64,000 bases of DNA from assembly GCA_047495785.1 (NCBI GenBank), contig JBLDXI010000032.1:2232001-2296000 (forward strand), written 5' to 3'. The position numbers and the translations under genes were made by a program. Below the pieces are notes generated by a model that worked only from the letters and a program-made list of their open reading frames with translations, did not search any database and was not told the origin of the DNA. Of this stretch, positions 1-10,008 are shown piece by piece. The stretch is from Lepidodermella squamata (lineage: Eukaryota; Gastrotricha). Position 1 is the first letter of the stretch. Every line of letters starts with the position of its first letter.

Positions 1-2
1 CA

Positions 3-251
3 ACGAAATCAGCTCCCACTACGACAACTACAACGACTACAACGACTACGACAGCTGCGACAACTTCAACGCAATCCGCGACGACCAGAGTTTTGGATCG
101 AGTTGTTTCCACTCCGGCCTCGTGGAGCGCTAGTAACAGTAATAATTTGATAATTGCAGCTGCTGTCGAACGGAAATCTTCCGAGCCGGTGATAGCCCTT
201 ATGATTGCAACCGCCACTATTTGTCGACTGTTATGGAATAAGATCGCTTGA
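3..251 (+). CDS. C-terminal end of a Thr-rich protein, cut by left window edge
   Basis: An open frame enters from the left edge and ends at TGA 249-251. It begins with a run of ACN codons giving about 12 consecutive threonines, then a Ser/Thr-rich stretch, then a short hydrophobic segment near the C-terminus (around VIALMIATATI) followed by a few mixed residues. A Thr-rich stalk followed by a hydrophobic tail would fit a mucin-like surface protein, but that is inference. The other forward frames are closed within about 170 bp. Family is not recognisable, and low-complexity repeats can keep frames open by chance, so the call is tentative. Confidence 0.45.
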   Translation, partial: TKSAPTTTTTTTTTTTTAATTSTQSATTRVLDRVVSTPASWSASNSNNLIIAAAVERKSSEPVIALMIATATICRLLWNKIA

Positions 252-1980
252 TTTTCTGCATGACGCTGAATTGAATTCTTCTCAAACAAGCTATTCAAGA
301 TAATTATAATTTTTTCAACTACTTTTTAGAAATATTGCACCGCTTTTTCACAATTTTTGGCTTTGGTTGCTTTTTTTACATTAAAAGGTTGAGGGCTGTT
401 ATTTAATTAGTTAAATTGATTGATATTACTATCTACAGCGCAGCCACTTTATACGAAGGTAAAAAAATCGCAAAATACAACAACAATTTCCCTCATTGAA
501 AAAAATTGGTCGACCAATATTTTTATCCCGAAATTTAAAAATTGAATAAAAATTAAGCCTAGGGTTTGATAATTTTACTGCTAATTTTACTCGATTTATT
601 GTCTTCAAGTACAAATTGGCGGCGCTTTAGTATATTACGAACGGCTAATAAAACATTTTTATTCGGTTTTCAGTTTTTTTGGAATTATCAGCCAACATAG
701 CCATTATCATCAAAAGTGGTAACAAAACATTTCTCAATTTTAGCGAAATCAATATTTTCAAAACCGGCCCCATTAAAGCACGGTTCCGCGTTTATAGTAT
801 TAGTTACAGGCTTATATATCCGGCCTCCACCTTAATATTACGAGCCCGCGATGAGTCATGTGCAACGCACTTTCGTCGCTTCAGGCCGAGAAGTGCGCGC
901 GCAAGTAAATTTATTAATATTATTATCACTCTACACACCGTCGCATAACACCTTTGTAATATAATAAAAATGCGCTGTACTCACTCTGCTGCCTATGCGT
1001 ATACTATTTATCCACATTATACAAGCCAGGCATGCTGCCGTGCGCCGACGATGATGATGATGCACGTTATTTGTGTTGTTGTCGTGTCTCGTCGTCGTCG
1101 TCGGTCGTTGTGTCGCTAGCCGGCTATATTCGCATATAGCCGCGTCGTAAAGGCTCGTCCTGTTGTGCGCATGCTTTGTATACCTGCCTGCCTATGCTTT
1201 TCACTACTACGAAATGTTTATGTGTGTGTGCGCGCGCACATGGACATACTATATTCAATTCTGCCCTACCTTCTACCTACACATATACGGCAGCGCTTGT
1301 GATTCACAATGAACCTCAGCCAAAATGCAGCCTAGTAGTACCGAACTTTGCATGTGTTGAACCGCGTTAAATTCAAGGCCAAACTTTTTAATTCAAAATA
1401 AGCCTCGATATCTATTGCTTGCGACAATTTTAATCTCTGTTATCTCTATATCATTTGGGCAATAAATTTCTGCGAAATTCTGGCCTTATCGCTGGCCGAG
1501 GGAGTTGATTAGGCCTGCGTTAATAAGTTGCGCAATCGATTTAGCAAAAATGTCACCTTAATAAAAATTAGGCGCGTTGCGCAACACCAAATTAGCATAT
1601 ATCAGCTAGAAACGAACATTCAATCATGTTTAGATCTTAATATATTTTAGCCAGATATTATTACCTACTCTCTGGTAATATTACAGATGTTTGTGCAATT
1701 ATTCTACTGAGGCATTTGGCAAAATTTGCATATAAAATAGCAAGTCATTCAAGCGTATTTACGGATTGCGAGTTTTAGCAACCGGGAAGCGCATAAACAC
1801 CAGCCACAACGATTAATTTCAAAATAAATGGCCCACATTCGCATTATGACTTGCGCCCACCTTAAAATTTAGAAATTTTCATGTTTTTTTCTTGAATTTA
1901 TAGGGACACAAAGGCGAGCAATATAATTTAAATACTCTCACCACATTCATTCGACAAAGGTTGTGATTAGCATTGTCGAC
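252..1980. other. Intergenic region upstream of the claudin-like gene
   Basis: No convincing gene. The stretch is AT-rich with a GTC/GTCGTC simple-repeat patch around 1078-1110 and an alternating TG/CG patch near 1219-1240. Short open frames here show no family resemblance and no splice-consistent partners. The promoter of the first claudin exon should lie at its right end. Confidence 0.5.
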
Positions 1981-4304
1981 ATGGGTTTCTACGACGTCAG
2001 CTCAACTACAAACGTCTGCCTAGCACTGTCGGTAATCGTACTCGTGCTCCACATCGTCGGCTACTCAACTAACGGCTGGACGTATCACTCGATCAACGTG
2101 TGGAAAATCAAATTCGGCCTGTGGAAGTACGAAAAATGTACCGAGTACTCGTTCCAGTCAATCCAGCCCCTTGAGATTACCTGCTTCTGGGACTGGATTG
2201 AGGACACGGAAATAACAGAAAGTGAGTTGAAATAAATTCTAAAATACCCTGGTACCACAATGGTACCGACTAACAGATGCTTTGCTATAGCGATTAAAAG
2301 TCGTAAAACTGCCTTATCGCAAGATAGACCGTCGGCTTGATGACTCAACAAGCCGACTATTTCTCGTTTCTGTATAGGCGACGTGATAAGATAAAAAAGG
2401 CCAATACCCCCACATACTTTTGCACTATATCGGCATTTCTATCCGTAATATTGTTCAATAGTATCGTATGAAGCAAAAATAAGCCCCGCTTTTACCATTT
2501 ACCATGCATTTCAAATAGGCTCGTGACGGCTGGCTAATTTTTTCAGTACATGATACTATATAGCAGCTTATACAACTATTATTTTTTGTAACACCCTGTA
2601 ATCCTCGCGTCATTATATTTTTATTGCTAGTCGCGATAATATAATACCAATCGCGATCACCATGGCCGATTCGGAAAAAGGTTCCGATCGGTTGTTGAGC
2701 GATTCGACGTCGAACGCACCTGGCGGCCCGAAACCGGTCGCGTATCAACAGCCGCCGGTATTTTACCCGCCGAAAACCCTTAAAAACCGGTACCGCGATG
2801 ATGGTACCAGCGGGTTTTACTCGGTTTGCCGGCGATACAGTGTCCTGTTGGTGTGTGGCATTAGCTTACTGGCCCTTATGGTGCACATTTTCGGCTTTGC
2901 CACCGAAGGATGGGCCTATCATGATGTTCACATTTACAAGATGAAATTTGGCCTGTGGCGGTACACCCAGTGCTGGGACTACTCATTTTTAGGCGGAGCT
3001 ATGAACTGCTTTGACGATTATATGACAGAGAATGCTAAAGGAGGTCCGTAGTCTTTTTCCTATATTAATATTTTAAATTTCAAATTGAAATTTTGAAACA
3101 ATAATTTACATTAATTTTACCTGTTTCAGATTGGAAAATGGACATGAAAAATATCGGCAATTATCGAGTCTATATTACTGGATGGATCAAAGCGTCGCAA
3201 GCTCTCGAAAGTTTAGCTCTCATCGGCTACGTCATAACATGCGGTCTAATCATCGGCCACGTTTTCAGCTCAGAGGCTCGCGAAAATCGAAACGTGGAAA
3301 TCGCTTTCATCATCAGTTCATGCGTAACAAGTTAGTTTTACCAAATTTTTTGATCATTCGAATTTTTTAAATAGAAAATTTGGGTTTTATCAGCAAAATT
3401 TAAAAAGGTTCTACGACAACTGAGACCCGACAACCGAGAAAACGACAACTGAGACCGGACAACCGAGACCAAAATATAAATAAATAATTTTATTTTCGCT
3501 AACCGAGACACCGACAACCGAGACAAAATAATTCGATTTAATTATTAATTAAATCTCGGACAACCGAGACTCCGACAACCGAGACACCGACAACTGAGAC
3601 CAAATAATTATAATAAATTAAATTTTTAATAAAAGCCTAAATTGAAGCCGAATATTGAGCATATTCAGCATATTGAGACCCCAATCCAGCCCTAACCCTA
3701 ACCCTAACCCTAACCCTAACCCTAACCCTAAAACGTAAAGTATATGTGAGTAAGCCATTCCTTTGTAAATTTAATTTATTATAATTATTTGGTCTCAGTT
3801 GTCGGTGTCTCGGTTGTCGGAGTCTCGGTTGTCCGAGATTTAATTAATTATTAAATCGAATTATTTGGTCTCGGTTGTCGGTGTCTCGGTTAGCGAAAAT
3901 AAAATTATTTATTTATATTTTGGTCTCGGTTGTCCGGTCTCAGTTGTCGGATCTGAGTTGTCGTGGTCTCAGTTGTCGGAGTACGTTTAAAAACTATTTT
4001 CGGAATTTTAATTTTATTAAAAATTTTAAAATATTATTTGACGCATTAAAATGTATGATTTTTTTTTATAGTGCTATTGGCCCTAGTTGGTGCGATTACT
4101 TATGCTGTGAATATGATGGAGCGCTGCTGGTACAGTTCTGCCGATTGTAGTATGGGCTATTCTTTCGGACTGGTCATAGCCGGCTGTATACTATCACTGT
4201 GCGCAGCTTCGCTCAAGGTTCTCGAAATGGTCGGCATGTTCCGCGACTACGTTCAGCCGCCCGCGGTTTACGATCCCGCCCAAGTCTACAAGGCTGGCTA
4301 TTGA
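1981..4304 (+). CDS. Claudin-like four-transmembrane protein with two alternative first exons
   Basis: Two first exons, 1a (1981-2221) and 1b (2662-3043), both end in phase 1 and can each splice to shared exons 3130-3330 and 4072-4304. Predicted isoforms are 224 and 271 residues. Each first exon encodes transmembrane segment 1 and the first extracellular loop with the claudin/PMP22 signature W...GLW..C...C (KFGLWKYEKC in 1a, KFGLWRYTQC in 1b). The shared exons give three more hydrophobic helices and a short cytosolic tail ending KAGY. Exon 1b adds about 50 polar, Pro-containing residues before TM1. Claudins and relatives sit in lateral membranes and shape septate or tight junction permeability through loop 1, so exon choice would swap the functional loop. 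Loop 1 was judged by eye; a PMP22/EMP relative is possible. ATG 1981 was chosen because the frame upstream has only a GTG. Confidence 0.85.
3411..3985. repeat. Large inverted repeat (foldback element) inside claudin-like intron
   Basis: Two arms, about 3411-3627 and 3767-3985, are near reverse complements; the inner ~170 bp match almost base for base. Each arm is built from a 15-18 bp unit of type CCGACAACCGAGAC with AT-rich spacers. The ~140 bp centre holds seven perfect CCCTAA units. The element lies wholly in the intron between exons ending 3330 and starting 4072, so the pre-mRNA would carry a long hairpin. No coding capacity is seen, so any mobility would be non-autonomous. Target-site duplications could not be assigned by eye. 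Confidence 0.9.
3690..3731. repeat. Interstitial telomere-type repeat (CCCTAA)7
   Basis: Seven perfect tandem CCCTAA units, the C-rich strand of a TTAGGG telomere, lie at the centre of the foldback element. The preceding bases (tattgagaccccaatccag) are not telomeric, so the array has sharp edges. Confidence 0.97.
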
Positions 4305-4877
4305 AAATAATCCACAAAAAAAACGAAGTCTACCAAACTTTTTTACGCGCCCAAAAATTTATATAGAAAAATTTGTTAAAAAAATCCATTTTGTACAAAG
4401 ATGATTTCGAACGACTATATTACTCGCTCGTGTAAAATAATACTTATATATTTAGAGGAAACAAATGGCTATATTTTAGTTGCTAAAGCCTCTTGAACCT
4501 GTTCGGAGCAGTTGCGGTTGCGCGGACCACCACAGCAGCACGGTTGTGCAGGAATGTAAATAGCTTACATGTACACTCGATGAGCTGATAGAGTTTATTG
4601 TACAGTTCGATTTTATTCAAACTTTTATATAACTGCGAAATGTATAATGAGAAATCGCACCACCATTCTGCTATCCATATTTCTTTCGTTCGATATGAGT
4701 AACATCATCACTGTTTTTCGTGTCATTTTTTATTACTATATATGGAACGCAAAAATCGAGTCAATGAAAGAAAACGGAAGCGTTTGACGTTACTTGTTAT
4801 TACTTCATGTTCTGACTGCATTTTATTGCAATTTTATGCACAAGAAAAATCCGAATAAAACAACAGCGTTTTTACTA
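4305..4877. other. Convergent 3' flanks of claudin-like gene and MGMT
   Basis: AT-rich DNA between two converging genes. It should hold both 3' UTRs; an AATAAA lies near 4854. No further open frame or RNA gene seen. Confidence 0.5.
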
Positions 4878-5340
4878 CTACTTGTTTTTCATCTCAAATT
4901 CAAGAAGGGCTCGCTTGATTTTACTGTCCGAAATTCCGCCGTACGTACCGTAAGAAACGTCATCAGTTGATTGCCGTTTTCGAGCTTCTGCGATTTTGTC
5001 GACCTGGGCCGATGGGACAACGCGGTGGCACGGGCGGAAGAGACAGAATGCATTTTTACGCATTATTTGCCCGACAGCGCGAGCGTATCGCCGGCCCTCG
5101 CCCGCCTTAACATCGCTGTTTGCCAACTCGGCCAACTTGGCGTAGGATACAATTTGACCAGCTGGAACTTGTGAGCGTAACGCTTGCCAAATCGAGAGCT
5201 CAAACTCGCTTTCTCCTGAAACATAGCGAAAAGGTGCTATGACTCATTGTAGTGTTTTTTTCATGTTATCACGAATAGAATGGCGGCGGATGAAAAACGC
5301 TGGTATGACCTTTCAACTATGAGAGCTTCCGTGGCGCAAT

Positions 5341-5380
<40 letters not shown>

Positions 5381-5867
5381 GACCCCACCCGGGAGCGATT
5401 ATTTTTCATTTTTTTTCATTTCATTTTATTTATTTTTAGTTTTCGAAGAATTTCAGATGATTACAGCTTTCAGCAATCAGTCTAACCCTGTGCTTTTATC
5501 CCCTAATTTATTTTCGAGAAAAGAAAAAAATATTTCGACTTCTACTGTCTCACCTTTTCGATATTTCTTGCAATAAGGCGGCATTTCTGGTAATTCACGC
5601 GACTTCTCGTAGAATTTTAGAGAGCTAAGCATAGCTGAAGCACTATAAATAAAAAATTATATCTGAAATATTGGTAATTTTCAAGACAAACATTTTGTCA
5701 TTTTCGTCGACAGTATTCTCAACTTTTTCAACCTTGTCGTCCAATTCGACCTTGATTTCATGGAGACCTTCAGAGCAGTAGGCGACATCGACTCGAAGGT
5801 GCGATTCGAGTGATAGCTTCAGAAAATATCTCAACTTCCGTAGTTTGCAAGATATTGCTTTCGACAT
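4878..5867 (-). CDS. MGMT: Methylated-DNA--protein-cysteine methyltransferase (MGMT/AGT)
   Basis: Three exons on the minus strand: 5692-5867, 5554-5642 and 4878-5215; the joins keep frame and give 200 residues, close to the usual ~207. The enzyme repairs O6-alkylguanine by moving the alkyl group irreversibly to its own cysteine. Visible landmarks are the helix-turn-helix region with VPAGQIVSYAKLAELA, the Arg-finger helix RAVGQIMRKN (Arg134, Asn143) and the active-site motif PCHRVV with acceptor Cys151. After PCHRVV there is an insertion of about 18 charged residues before the YGTYGG loop, longer than in the human enzyme. The N-terminal domain is poorly conserved, as is common in this family. 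The intron between exons 2 and 3 (5216-5553) contains a tRNA-Asn on the opposite strand. Confidence 0.9.
5325..5397 (+). tRNA. tRNA-Asn (anticodon GTT)
   Basis: A 73-nt cloverleaf. The acceptor stem pairs GCTTCCG with CGGGAGC (one T-G wobble). The D-arm/A-box reads TGGCGCAATGGTTAGCGC, the anticodon stem TTCGG/CCGAA encloses CTGTTAA with anticodon GTT at 5358-5360, and the T-arm/B-box reads GGTTCGACCCC. The discriminator base is G, as expected for Asn. A Pol III stop (TTTTT at 5402-5406 and a longer T run after) follows. No intron. It lies within an MGMT intron in the opposite direction. Confidence 0.97.
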
Positions 5868-5989
5868 TGTTAAAAACTAGAAACATCAATTTCAGCATTA
5901 TTTATTGTAAAAGCAATTGACCGGGCAGTTTTGCGAAGAAAAACGAAAAACATTTATTACTAAAATTGTCATTTCGAGGAAAAAATTGT

Positions 5990-7476
5990 TCAGTTCATCA
6001 CAATCTGCTTGACAGCGCGGTCTTTCAAGTTGATGAGGCCAACAGCCTTGGTTTTAGCGAAACTCGGCATTGAGACCATTAGGACACCCTTGCTTTTGTC
6101 GCTCGAAGCCGACGAAGGGTAATACCATTTTGAGCGAATTTTGTCCGACAAGTTGGCGCAAACGTATACGTGAGGAGCCTCCGTGATAACAAACGGATCT
6201 TTTTCGATCAAAGGATAGCATGCTAATAGGAAATAAAGACGATCAATTATTATTCGTAAAATTGAAGGAAACTCACAAAGCGTATCAGGTGCAGTCGGAG
6301 CAAGAAGGCGAATTTTGAGAGTTAGTTCCATCGCATCGAGTGGGTCTTCGATGTTTGAATACCGCATAATATCAGCAATGTTTTGACCCGATGTGACCAA
6401 GAATCGGATGCCATCAATAGTGAATGAATAAGGATTAGTAACCAAGCTGAGACCTCCGCCTCGGCAGGAATTCGGGAACATTGATCGAATAATCGGTTGT
6501 TGCGGCCAGAATAAATTAGCCGGGTCAGTCTCGCCCGGCATAATGTCTACGTTAACTGAACCCTAAAATGTCGGCTTCGTATAAATTTTCGAAACTTATT
6601 AAATTACGTACAGTGATGGAGGCGAGCTGGACGTCAAGTGCATTCATTGGTTCAACAGTAGGAACGGCGGCTTTTTTCGTTAAATATTTCGCCTTGTTGA
6701 GGTAATCGCGTTCGTGAACTGACTGACTGAGGGAGTTTCCGGCAATAATCACGCGGGTGACATCGCTAGACTGAACCATGCCTGGTAGCTTCATCTCCGA
6801 TAATGAAGAGCCGTTCAACCAGTCGCAAATCAAGTGAAAATGTGGTATATGGTCGCAGCTGTTGGTGGCGAATTCAAGCCCAGATACGAACATTAGATAT
6901 CTAGATATACAGAAGAAGTCAATGAAATCGATGAGAAATTGTTGGACAAAACTTGTCAGTGTGTGCAGACGGTACAGCAGGCGGGATATCGATATCAGGA
7001 AAAATTAGCTGTTCAACGATGAAATGACCACGGTTTGACTCGGCCTCATAGCCGTAGACAGCAACTGCAGCTCCTGATACTAGGTTGTTGGCATCAATAT
7101 CACCACCAAGCTGCACTTGCTGCAATTCATCCTCCAAAATCAGCCGGTCATTAGCACTGACGTAACGATCTCGAACGGGTTGTGCCTGGAACCCGTACTC
7201 CTCACCCAGCTCTTTCAGGATGTTTGGCTTGAGATCCATGTCTTTAAAGAGTGTGCCGATGAGAATACACTTGACACCGACAGTCAATTCATAAAGCTCA
7301 AATATCGGGACGTCGCTGCCAAACTGTTCCGCCACCTTCTTTTTAAGAACTTCTCGCAAGACAGTCAGTCGTTGAGAGCACAAGTGAGCGTATTGCTTCG
7401 TATAATCTCGACTGCTGACCAAATAACCATCAGAGGTATTCGAGTAGGTACTTGATACTCTTTCGACAGCTTCCAT
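5990..7476 (-). CDS. POLD2: DNA polymerase delta regulatory subunit 2 (p50)
   Basis: Four exons, approximately 6948-7476, 6612-6892, 6277-6562 and 5990-6222, give about 442 residues (human 469). POLD2 bridges the catalytic subunit and POLD3 and has an OB fold plus an inactive phosphoesterase domain. Recognisable blocks are the N-terminal KQYAHLCSQRL, LILEDELQQVQL, then VIIAGNSLSQS, LNKAKYLTKK, VDIMPGETDPAN, PQQPI, LVTNPYSFTIDG, FLVTSGQNIADI, the RYS...DPL helix, LLAPTAPDTL and CYPLIEKDPFVI. Start ATG 7476 matches the family N-terminus. Splices 2-3 and 3-4 are clean. The exon 1-2 junction is not: GT 6947-6946 and AG 6902-6901 exist, but joining them gives TAA at once, and the conserved frame would need a non-AG acceptor. 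A real variant, an assembly error or a damaged allele cannot be told apart here. Confidence 0.93.
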
Positions 7477-7771
7477 GTCGGTAATTCAAAATCAAACCTA
7501 TTTATTTTGAGATATTGCTTGATGAAAAGATTCATGACTCGTTAGAAGTAACTTCAGAAAAAAATCTACACTTCAGAAGTACTTGACTTACGATGCTTGG
7601 AACAATAACCGAGAGGGCTGAAAAACGCGCATACTTGAAAGGATCATAGTGCAAGCCACCGTCAGCTTTCTTTGTGCTTAGCCGTGAGGCCTGCCAGCTT
7701 TCTCTTTCAAGAGGCAATAGCGACTCGATCGAGCAAGAGAGATTTTCCAGGCTCCCAAATTTACCCGCCAA
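7477..7771 (-). CDS. Small unknown protein just upstream of POLD2
   Basis: ATG at 7771 opens a frame of about 60 codons (MAGKFGSLEN... to ...FSALSVIVPSI) followed by a good donor GTAAGT. A 39-nt intron ending TTCTGAAG would lead in frame to a short second exon ending at a TAG about 20 nt before the POLD2 ATG, giving roughly 77 residues. The exon 1 product has a charged middle (ERESWQASRLSTKKADGG) and a short hydrophobic end. I do not recognise the family. The same strand and very short gap to POLD2 suggest either a two-gene transcription unit or an alternative 5' exon of POLD2. Confidence 0.45.
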
Positions 7772-8561
7772 AACAATGCATTGTCAATTTATATATAGTA
7801 AGTTTTCAAATAATACTTTAATTTGTTGTTAATAGCATTTTCTATTTTTAAGTATACCTTAGCGACGTATATGTTGCTATGTGTTTTCCTGAGTTCTCGT
7901 GGCGTCGAAAATCCCACGCAAGCTAAGCTATCTCAGCTTCTGATTCCGTGCTGACTGCTGGTGGATATTATGCTCGCGTTGTTTTTATGTAGCTGCTGGT
8001 AGTCGTAAATTCCTTTTCTGGATGATTTTCCGAATATCCCGAGTTTCTGTTCACAGAAGGCTTGATGGCGAAAATTTCCGCTCGCGAATATTGTCTACCC
8101 CTCAGTTTAGGGTCTTCGCGAAAATTATCGCGTATACAGTAATTGATTTACTATTGAACGGAACAGCAATCTTAAACAGCCATACTTACTCGCCTGTTGG
8201 ATCATCACTGACGGCGGAGAAGTCAGTAGGAAGTACTCATCCGCATTTTTATGCGGTTCTGAATAGTCACGTTATGCAGCAATAACTGATCAGTTTCTTG
8301 ATATTGCGCCAATCACAGACTATAGCGTTTGTAGAGATGTTTTCATGATATAGCGATCCCAAGTTTAGCTGAAGTAATTTCTGATTCTTATCATCGATAT
8401 TTCATTTTGACGGGTTACAAGGTATAAACGTGCAGTACTTCCAAGAAGTTCAATGACCACGTCTGAAAAAGTGCCTTACTTTCGAGGAGCTGATTTCTGC
8501 TCAAATTATATTGCTTAGTTAAAATTTGGTAAATCATTGATTTGTCTAGAGAGATTTTCAA
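7772..8561. other. Divergent promoter region between POLD2 side and IQCK
   Basis: About 790 bp between genes pointing away from each other, so it should hold both promoters. Open frames inside it have no resemblance to known families and no consistent splice partners. Confidence 0.5.
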
Positions 8562-9738
8562 ATGCCATTTATCACATTCGAAAAGCCGAATTTGTGGGAT
8601 GAAGCCTGCTACGGTAAGAACTGATGATTTATGAAAATTTAAAGTAAATGAATAAATGAACTCATTTGCAGAGGTTCAGACGGGCAGCCTTGAAATTCCT
8701 CTACCGCCAGGCGGAATTAAATTTAATGCCTCAGTTCATTCGCCGGTATTTGCTGGTTACTCCTACCAGCAAATAAAAGTGAGTGACTCACCACTTATGG
8801 GGCATTTTGACTCGGCCCGCGCTCATCCAAGTACATATGGATATTCGATGGCCGTCATGACGAAAGATGAACCAGCCGCCAACGAATCAACCTCCAATAA
8901 AACAATCTCCCCGCCGAAGCAGATTCCTCCAACGGAATGTAAGTAAACTGATATTCCGTTTAGCGCAGTGCAATTTAGCCGCTGGTGATAATTTTTAGGT
9001 TCAGCGGTTTATTACTTGGTCAACTATGTTTTCCCAACAGTATCGACAGCTCTTGAGGCAATGCTTGTCCAAGCAAAGGCTGAAAAATGCTTCGAGCGTA
9101 AAAGGACACGATTTAATGCGTGTGATTTTCTGACTGAATATCTTTACAAAAACAACCCGTCGATTTCTGAAGAAGAGCGACAAAGAAGAGCAGATGTTTC
9201 GCTATTCGATATTCCGTTCGCTCGCGATTGGCTACAAGAACATCCGCGCAAACCCCTTCCTCTGTCGCTAATTTGGACAGAAGACCAAGCTGCAACAATT
9301 CTACAATCCGGCTGGAGAGGATATCTGGTTGGATTATACAGAAAACACTATTTCCTATATAACAAATTGCTTTTCCTAATTAGTTACGTCGTCAACCTGA
9401 AGTTCAAGAGCTTCGAAAGTGGCAGAGGGAGTGGCGGGAAGAGAATCGACGAGTGCTGGATGGAGAAATAGACAAATTATTTAGTCGAGCTCAAAGTCAA
9501 GCTAGCTCAGCTCAGGTATTTCTACTGATACCCATACTCGTTCTGTTAATACTTAATGTATTTTATACAGTCCCCTCGCAGTCGCCCTCCATCGAAACGC
9601 TTGTCTGCTCAACGGAATCGCAGTGCCAAGCGACAGCAGGTGCAGAGCACAACAAGTACCAGCGGTGGCGTAATCAGCGAAAACGGCAGCGGTAATGCTC
9701 AGCCAAATCCTCAAACACCGCAAACTCCATCACAATAA
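8562..9738 (+). CDS. IQCK: IQ domain-containing protein K
   Basis: Five exons, 8562-8613, 8672-8938, 8999-9327, 9384-9515 and 9571-9738, join in frame to 315 residues (human ~287). The conserved core is clear: the start MPFITFEKPNLWDE, then the block AKAEKCFERKRTRFNACDFL, then PFARDWLQEHPRKPLPLSL, the IQ motif TILQSGWRGYLLRR and the charged helix EVQELRKWQREWREE. IQ motifs bind calmodulin or EF-hand light chains; vertebrate IQCK is mainly expressed in ciliated and testis tissue, so a ciliary or sperm role is likely but inferred. The last exon is a basic, Ser/Pro/Gln-rich tail without recognisable domain. A polyadenylation signal AATAAA is at 9869-9874. Confidence 0.9.
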
Positions 9739-9868
9739 GGCCATGGACAGTTGAAGTCTCGCATGCTTTATTTGTGAACACTCATTTTTCATTCATGTTT
9801 TGAGAAAAATATTTTTGATTTGATTTGTGTCACCAGTTAATACTTCGTGGCATCAGCAGATGTGAGAA

Positions 9869-9874
9869 AATAAA
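9869..9874 (+). terminator. Polyadenylation signal of IQCK
   Basis: AATAAA 131 bases after the IQCK stop codon, the first such hexamer downstream on that strand. Confidence 0.5.
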
Positions 9875-10008
9875 ATATGAAAAACATCACAGAATTGCCA
9901 TAATATCAGTCAAAGATTTGCACAAAATAATGACTACCTAATAATAATCTAGCAAGCATGATGGCAGTAGCTATCACATTTCAAGCGGAGGAAAGTTGTC
10001 AAAATGCC

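Noticed and set aside
679-948. 89-codon open frame on the plus strand in the left spacer
   Set aside because: No family resemblance, no splice partners, and composition like the surrounding intergenic DNA.
1078-1110. GTC/GTCGTC run as a CRISPR-like or regulatory array
   Set aside because: Simple trinucleotide repeat without spacer structure.
3411-3985. Minisatellite units in the claudin intron as a CRISPR array
   Set aside because: Units are adjacent or degenerate and arranged as an inverted repeat; there are no unique spacers, and the genome is eukaryotic.
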